Under the pieces are notes generated by a model, which ran no database searches, had not been told where the DNA came from, and saw only the letters and a list, made by a program, of their open reading frames with translations. A program made the translations under genes and the position numbers. From a virus, in the IMG/VR virus record IMGVR_UViG_3300050821_003529, positions 45,129 to 109,128 of that record: a stretch of 64,000 nucleotides of DNA; one strand, written 5' to 3'. Positions 59,374 to 64,000 of the stretch are shown piece after piece. Position 1 is the stretch's first letter. Every line of letters begins with the position of its first letter.

Positions 59374-59895
59374 TTACAAATTTGCTGGAATTCCAACACT
59401 CGGACATTGACGTAAATGATTTCCAGCTTCATCGCCTCCACAACATAGAAGACTATTCGGGTAAACTCCAAGGTAACGCTGTGATATATGATCTAAAAAC
59501 TTTTGCCGGTCAAAGAAAACTCCTGTTGCAAATCGGTACATCACGTCGTATCTCTCCGGTTCTTTATCGAACAAGACGAATCCCGGCTTTCCCTTCCCGA
59601 TAGTGTAGCCCAATTCCATATGTCCAGATTTACCGGCAGGTGCCATTAGGACAGCAGCGTCGGTACGGTCGAGATGGGACTTGTCATACGAGAATATATG
59701 ATCAGCCATAGTTCCGTTAAGTGCCTCTCCGTATGTGCGCCCTCTAATCTTTTCATATTTCTGCCAATAATCATCCGTCTCAGGACCTGAGCTAAACCAA
59801 TCGTCAAAAACATCCAAGCCTAGTTTTCGCAAATCATTCGCTAACAATGGAATATTTGGATTCCGTAAACTTCCTATCACATAAATCGATTTCAT
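59374..59895 (-). CDS. Nucleoside 2-deoxyribosyltransferase-like protein
   Basis: 173 aa from ATG 59895 (ATGA overlap). IYVIGSLRN (4-12), a WFSSGPETDDYW segment and AAVLMAPAGKSGHMELGYTIGKGKPGFVLFD (Glu in the active site, about 90-125) fit PF05014-type enzymes. C-terminal CCGGDEAGNHLRQC may bind zinc. It may salvage or exchange bases of deoxynucleosides. Confidence 0.82.
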   Translation of the reverse strand: MKSIYVIGSLRNPNIPLLANDLRKLGLDVFDDWFSSGPETDDYWQKYEKIRGRTYGEALNGTMADHIFSYDKSHLDRTDAAVLMAPAGKSGHMELGYTIGKGKPGFVLFDKEPERYDVMYRFATGVFFDRQKFLDHISQRYLGVYPNSLLCCGGDEAGNHLRQCPSVGIPANL

Positions 59896-60386
59896 ACTGT
59901 CTCCTCGTAAGTTCTCCAGACACATCCTGCTTCAAGCCACATTTCCCGTGAAGTCAGTATAGAATCCTTCCATCGCTGAACACGGGGGTCCGCTTCATTT
60001 GGTACATAACCGACAATTTTTCTGATACCCGCTTGAATGGCCGATTTACAGCACTCATGACAAATCGGTGGAATCATAAAAGACGGATAAACATATAATG
60101 TCGAATTACGAGCCTGAGAACCAGCTTGAATAATCGCATTTACTTCAGCGTGAACGACTAACTTATATTTTGTTTCACGATCATTTAAACGTTCATCAGT
60201 ATCTTGAACACCACGAGCGAAACCATTGTAACCCATACCGACAACCTGTTTAAGATCGTTAACTAGAACGGCACCGACCTTTGTTGACGGGTCTTTACTC
60301 CAACTGGAAATATGCTTCGCTAGCTCAAGAAAACGAATGTCCCACTTCATACATCCATTCTCATGCCATAACGGATAATTACTCAT
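59892..60386 (-). CDS. dCMP deaminase
   Basis: 164 aa. STKVGAVLV and HAEVNAIIQA (zinc His and proton-shuttle Glu, near 78-87), and PPICHECCKSAIQAGI (zinc Cys pair). It makes dUMP, feeding ThyX for dTMP. The start overlaps the ThyX stop (ATGA). Confidence 0.93.
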   Translation of the reverse strand: MSNYPLWHENGCMKWDIRFLELAKHISSWSKDPSTKVGAVLVNDLKQVVGMGYNGFARGVQDTDERLNDRETKYKLVVHAEVNAIIQAGSQARNSTLYVYPSFMIPPICHECCKSAIQAGIRKIVGYVPNEADPRVQRWKDSILTSREMWLEAGCVWRTYEETV

Positions 60387-61069
60387 GGTGCCATCCTTTC
60401 ATTTTCTACAAAATATTGCCATGTGATCGGCATAACTTCTTTAAAAATATTTTCCAATTGTGCTGCATACTGCCGAATTTCCCACATAGCTTTAGGAGCA
60501 TTCCGCAAACTCAGAAAGTTCATCAAGCTACGAGCATTACAAGACCAGTACATCTCACTATAAATATTTACTGGTAGAAGAAAACGTGCCTGTTCTTTAG
60601 CTATTCCCCATTCTAAAGCCTCTTGGTAATCTTTAAAACAAAACTCACTACTTATCTGTAGCTTATTAATAAATTGTTGGGCTAATTCTGACGAAGCCGT
60701 TTCATAAGTATAATATCCCGGTTTTCCCAATTGAATGCGAACGTTTTCTAAGCTTGGGATATAAAACTCACCTTTTAATTCAGAATAACGAGCGCTCCAC
60801 TCATTAATACTGATTCCAATCCTATGCCGATGCCACTCCCTAAACACGAAGATAGGAGCTTTGACTCGAAACCGGAAGAAATTCTGTTCGAATGGCGTAC
60901 CGTGCCGGTTCTTCATCAAGAAACCGATCAGCTTGTCGTCACCCTCTTCCATCTTTTCGTGATATTTATTAAAGGAGACTCGTGCCGAATTAACTACGCT
61001 CAAATCTGTAGCACAAGAATCTTCCAAACTTACAAAACCGTGATCTAGAACCTTAATTTCAGGTATCAT
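60383..61069 (-). CDS. thyX: Flavin-dependent thymidylate synthase
   Basis: 228 aa from ATG 61069 (ATGA overlap). HRHRIGISINEWSARYSEL contains the ThyX signature RHRxxSxNExSxR with one-residue variation, and the C-terminal REIRQYAAQLENIFKEVMPITWQYF matches the family. It methylates dUMP using flavin and methylene-THF. Works with the dCMP deaminase. Confidence 0.94.
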   Translation of the reverse strand: MIPEIKVLDHGFVSLEDSCATDLSVVNSARVSFNKYHEKMEEGDDKLIGFLMKNRHGTPFEQNFFRFRVKAPIFVFREWHRHRIGISINEWSARYSELKGEFYIPSLENVRIQLGKPGYYTYETASSELAQQFINKLQISSEFCFKDYQEALEWGIAKEQARFLLPVNIYSEMYWSCNARSLMNFLSLRNAPKAMWEIRQYAAQLENIFKEVMPITWQYFVENERMAP

Positions 61070-61353
61070 TTTCTTCCTGTCAGAGGGTTGATTAATTCTC
61101 CAAAATCCCATTCTTCATATTCATAATTCTTACGTATAGTCAACAAGCGTTCTGCCGCAACGGCATCACCTTCAACGGCCTTATTGAAAAGTTTTTCTTG
61201 AACGGCGTCTAAATCGTCCGGTTGATAAACATCCCACTCTTCATTAAGAAAACGAAACAAAGCTAAAAATCCTGCCGCTCGTTTCTCGGGGGTTGATATG
61301 TCCCAAATAATATCCTCTTGTTTACGATTTCCATAAATAAGAAGGTCACTCAT
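61066..61353 (-). CDS. Phage protein of unknown function (95 aa)
   Basis: ATG 61353 in TAATG with the primase-polymerase stop. Helical; contains FRFLNEEWDVYQPDDLDAVQEKLFNKAVEGDAVAAERLL. Could be a partner of the primase-polymerase, by position only. Confidence 0.65.
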   Translation of the reverse strand: MSDLLIYGNRKQEDIIWDISTPEKRAAGFLALFRFLNEEWDVYQPDDLDAVQEKLFNKAVEGDAVAAERLLTIRKNYEYEEWDFGELINPLTGRK

Positions 61354-63419
61354 TACTCTTCCTCTTCGGGAATCCACAAAAGTTGCCATTGCTTAGGATC
61401 ACCCCTTGTACCACTACCTAGAACTTGAATTTTTCCCGACATGACTAATCCTTGCCATGAACGACTCCACAAAAATGTTCCCCACTGCTCAACAGGATGC
61501 AAGGCTCGCTCAACATCTCGTTGCAAAGCCGTGCCGTTATGCCGCATCAAATAACCAATTACTTCCATCTGAATTTGAGCTTCTTTTGTCTGTGTCTCGA
61601 AAGTTTTCAGATATTTCTTTACGGTTTGTTCATAATCAACGATTGCTATGGCACGCTCGATACATTCATCATCTATAGCGTCCAAACCCAAATCTACAGC
61701 AAAGGCTAATGCAAGACGCTCGACTCGTTGCTCTTGACGATCATCCATCCGCTTTGAAATATTATCCAACATTTCCGGGTAAATAATATCATAAGTTTTC
61801 TTTAACAAAGCTGCGTCAATCAACTTCCGAGTTCTCAGAACACCTTCGCCCCAATTCACATCTACGAATGGCTTCTGATCCTTCAAGCGCTGCGGTTGAT
61901 ATAAGAAAAAGAACCTGTCTTTCAGACCAGAACTCTCGTTGCCAAGTAGTTTGCTCCAGAGCCGAATGAAATTCTTGTCGGTTGTATTAGCGATAAAGCT
62001 TACGCAATACGTTCCAAACTCTAATGAGAAACTATCTTTGCGAGCCTTAATCAAATTCGAAAATTTACCTGACTCATAGAGCTTCAACAGTGTTGCCACG
62101 AGATCAGACGTATCTATTCCGGCTTTATTAACTAACGTCATAAATTCGTCGTAATAAAGAATAGCGTTTTTACACTGAGTTCTCTGCATCTCCAAGCCCA
62201 ATCCTTCGGGTGATCCAGGGCTATAGATTAAGCTCTTTCCTTCAGCATTTCGGGTCATCACACCGCCATTATCGCACACACCCATACAAGCGAAATAACG
62301 GATTGCGTCTTCAACCGATGCGGACTTGTGCAGTCGTCCTTTCATACCTATGTTGATCAAGAAAAACGACGGTATTAGACGCTTTTTATTTACGTTGACT
62401 TTCAGTGCAAGAAAGTTCATCAGGATAACCATAGCCGACATCCACATATATTCAGGATATCGACTATTAACGTCACATACTGGCTTAACGAAGCCTTCAA
62501 ATAAACTAGTACCATTCATCACCCACTCTGGAAACTTTGGGTAAGGTACGCTAGATATCGTTATTGGCTCCGGAGCTTCTTCCAGAGCTTCTTCCGGAGC
62601 TACTGGTTGCTGCGCTTGGGAAGCCCGTACGTCAATCGGGACTCCACGGACGAGGGGAATGTCATTCTTTACAGGATAACGGGCTATCGAAGCCGCAATG
62701 ACTCTTATATCCTCATCTGCCAGGGGCGGCTGACACTGCTTTCTATTTACTTCTCTCAGATAAGCATAAATCTCGTCTTCGTCGGCTTGCATTCGGTGCC
62801 GCATCTTACCAGCAAGTGAAGCCAGCGTAACATTGCGAGCACCATGAGGGATGACACCACCCTCTTCAATAGTTTTCTGGACAACTTTTTTGTCAAGTTT
62901 CTGACTAATGCACCAATCTATTAACCAATCTGGTGCTTCAACAATTTCAGCGTTGCTGACAATCTCATATTGCCGACCTGACTTTGGGTGCCAGCTGCCC
63001 GGACTGACCACATATTCATTGTCGACACGGGCTGACCAATCTGTGTCTCTGACAAAATTTTGCGAAATATTCCCCATCGCCAACGACTTTGCATTCTGTT
63101 TCCAGTAAAGATGCCCTCTACCAGGAGACGAACGTACACGAAATGTCTGAGGGACACTATGCCCGGTTTCAGCTTCAATACGTTGTCCTGCTTCTGGCCT
63201 ATCTAATTCTAGAAACCAGTAACCACTAGGCGTAGCTTTAGCAACCGATCCGCAGTTATGATCAGGATATTGAGTATCCCAAGCTTCAATTTGATTCAAA
63301 TCGAAACTAGCTAAATTTTGCCACCCAGAAAGGAAAGCATTTTTAGCCTTAGGCAACAGAGGCATTACTGGAATGCCTCGTGCAATTAGAGGTAGAGCTA
63401 TGTCTTTAAACTGGCCCAT
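61353..63419 (-). CDS. Primase-polymerase with degenerate helicase-like domain
   Basis: 688 aa. N-terminal AEP/Prim-Pol domain: GIPVMPLLPKAKNAFLSGWQN, GYWFLELDRPEAG (acidic pair), RSSPGRGHLYWKQ and YVVSPGSWHPKSGRQYE (about 15-160). A PriCT-like stretch (IPHGARNVTLASLAGKMRHRM, near 195-215). The C-terminal part resembles DUF3987-type ATPase modules, but the Walker A is altered (IGMKGRLHKS), with ILYYDEF in the Walker B position. It probably primes replication. Confidence 0.85.
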   Translation of the reverse strand: MGQFKDIALPLIARGIPVMPLLPKAKNAFLSGWQNLASFDLNQIEAWDTQYPDHNCGSVAKATPSGYWFLELDRPEAGQRIEAETGHSVPQTFRVRSSPGRGHLYWKQNAKSLAMGNISQNFVRDTDWSARVDNEYVVSPGSWHPKSGRQYEIVSNAEIVEAPDWLIDWCISQKLDKKVVQKTIEEGGVIPHGARNVTLASLAGKMRHRMQADEDEIYAYLREVNRKQCQPPLADEDIRVIAASIARYPVKNDIPLVRGVPIDVRASQAQQPVAPEEALEEAPEPITISSVPYPKFPEWVMNGTSLFEGFVKPVCDVNSRYPEYMWMSAMVILMNFLALKVNVNKKRLIPSFFLINIGMKGRLHKSASVEDAIRYFACMGVCDNGGVMTRNAEGKSLIYSPGSPEGLGLEMQRTQCKNAILYYDEFMTLVNKAGIDTSDLVATLLKLYESGKFSNLIKARKDSFSLEFGTYCVSFIANTTDKNFIRLWSKLLGNESSGLKDRFFFLYQPQRLKDQKPFVDVNWGEGVLRTRKLIDAALLKKTYDIIYPEMLDNISKRMDDRQEQRVERLALAFAVDLGLDAIDDECIERAIAIVDYEQTVKKYLKTFETQTKEAQIQMEVIGYLMRHNGTALQRDVERALHPVEQWGTFLWSRSWQGLVMSGKIQVLGSGTRGDPKQWQLLWIPEEEE

Positions 63420-63433
63420 TCACGGTCCTAAAG

Positions 63434-64000
63434 TTAGATAATGATTGGTTTGACGGTACGTACTAAGCGGTAATTTTCATCCACAGAGGTAGGCGAAATA
63501 TAGACGATGATTTTAGTTTTACGATTAGATTCATCGACTTTTAATTTTAGCTGAACGCCTTGAATGCTCGGGTTGAAAGTACCTCTACTAATGCCATCAC
63601 CAAAATGAAATTTATGATTATGATTTTTCCATTCGTAAAACGTCTGGTCAACAATCAAATGCAAACCTGTTCTATGCATCACGTAAAGCTGATCATTCAC
63701 CTGAGTAACATATAACTCAGCTTTGCTTTTATAATCTCGGCCTACTCCATTGCGGGGATCATTCGGACCGAACCAAGGTTCCCAAACATCTAAACCGATA
63801 TCGATACCTGTTTGACGATACTTAGATTGAAACGGAATATAAAGATGCTGATCATTACTCAGATAGCCATCAATTTTAAGTTCTATATCTTCATGCTTAG
63901 TGGCAGGTTTAAGGTAATAGCCGATGCTCTTAAGATTTTCAAACATCTGAGCCTCGCATAACTTACCCAATCGTAACCGTTCTTCAAAGGGTTTTGATGC
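63434..64000 (-). CDS. Possible PD-(D/E)XK-like nuclease, cut by window edge
   Basis: The frame is open to the right edge (SKPFEERLRLGKLCEAQM precedes the internal TTG at 63970), so the N-terminus is missing. The order Glu in LCEAQMFENL, then DIELKIDGYL, then PFQSKYR looks like a nuclease fold of D-xn-(E/Q)-x-K type, with Gln in the third-residue position. The rest is beta-rich. A restriction-like or Holliday-type role is possible but unproven. Confidence 0.55.
   Translation of the reverse strand, partial: ASKPFEERLRLGKLCEAQMFENLKSIGYYLKPATKHEDIELKIDGYLSNDQHLYIPFQSKYRQTGIDIGLDVWEPWFGPNDPRNGVGRDYKSKAELYVTQVNDQLYVMHRTGLHLIVDQTFYEWKNHNHKFHFGDGISRGTFNPSIQGVQLKLKVDESNRKTKIIVYISPTSVDENYRLVRTVKPIII

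Noticed and set aside
1-64000. CRISPR arrays, tRNA and rRNA genes
   Set aside because: No repeat-spacer pattern, cloverleaf or ribosomal sequence was noticed on either strand; a tRNA scan was not possible.

Overview
The window is part of the genome of a tailed double-stranded DNA phage. No rRNA, tRNA or housekeeping genes were seen. Positions 1-18533 are read rightward and carry virion genes. From about 18540 to the right edge everything is read leftward and carries lysis, counter-defence, sugar, nucleotide and replication genes. The two blocks converge at about 18535. The virion block resembles a short-tailed (podovirus-like) tail and ejection module: adaptor/tail proteins, a large nozzle-like protein with an RRPGL motif, tail fibre and adhesin genes, a GNAT-like gene, then three Ala/Gln-rich proteins in the order expected for T7 gp14/gp15/gp16-type internal proteins. 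Portal, capsid and terminase must lie left of the window. GH108 endolysin and consensus sigma70-type promoters (TTGACA, 17 bp, TATTCT) suggest a Gram-negative host. The host genus cannot be read from this sequence.

Layout: 1-1613 holds the tail of an endonuclease VII gene and two unknown genes, closed by a strong terminator. 1676-12611 holds tail, fibre and adhesin genes coupled by TAATG junctions, interrupted at 2832-3551 by a GIY-YIG homing endonuclease cassette with its own promoter and terminator. 12578-18533 holds the ejection proteins; the last contains a zinc-protease domain resembling FtsH (M41). 18539-21470 is a run of tiny genes punctuated by three copies of one palindrome, then an SPFH/band-7 membrane protein. 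21481-26409 carries a tyrosine recombinase, MazG-like pyrophosphohydrolase, a cREC-type receiver, a second endonuclease VII, and a two-gene NAD+ salvage pair (Nampt plus NMNAT-Nudix). 26406-36598 is a dense set of small genes including lytic transglycosylase, endolysin, GNAT, metallophosphoesterase, P-loop kinase-like, NADAR and SprT-like proteins. 36634-48639 is a sugar island: GDP-mannose 4,6-dehydratase, an SDR, an RmlC-like epimerase, a DegT-fold enzyme with His replacing the PLP lysine, FkbM methyltransferase, four GT31-like, two GT-A, one GT10-like and one GT11 glycosyltransferase. 48605-64000 is DNA metabolism: RecB-like nuclease, UvrD-like helicase, possible annealing protein, a family A DNA polymerase split into two genes, GMP reductase, nucleoside deoxyribosyltransferase, dCMP deaminase, ThyX and a primase-polymerase.

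Several genes fit together. The Nampt/NMNAT pair matches the phage NAD+ reconstitution pathway NARP2, and NADAR and cREC proteins also belong to NAD+/ADP-ribose conflict biology, so the phage may counter NAD+-depleting or ADP-ribosylating defences. The sugar genes could build a GDP-3,6-dideoxyhexose (colitose-like) donor used by the fucosyltransferase-family enzymes beside them. Most leftward genes overlap by ATGA, GTGA or TAATG. I therefore moved many starts inward from the longest open frame and added about twenty small genes supported by this coupling and by ribosome binding sites. All functions are inferred by motif recognition without database searches.
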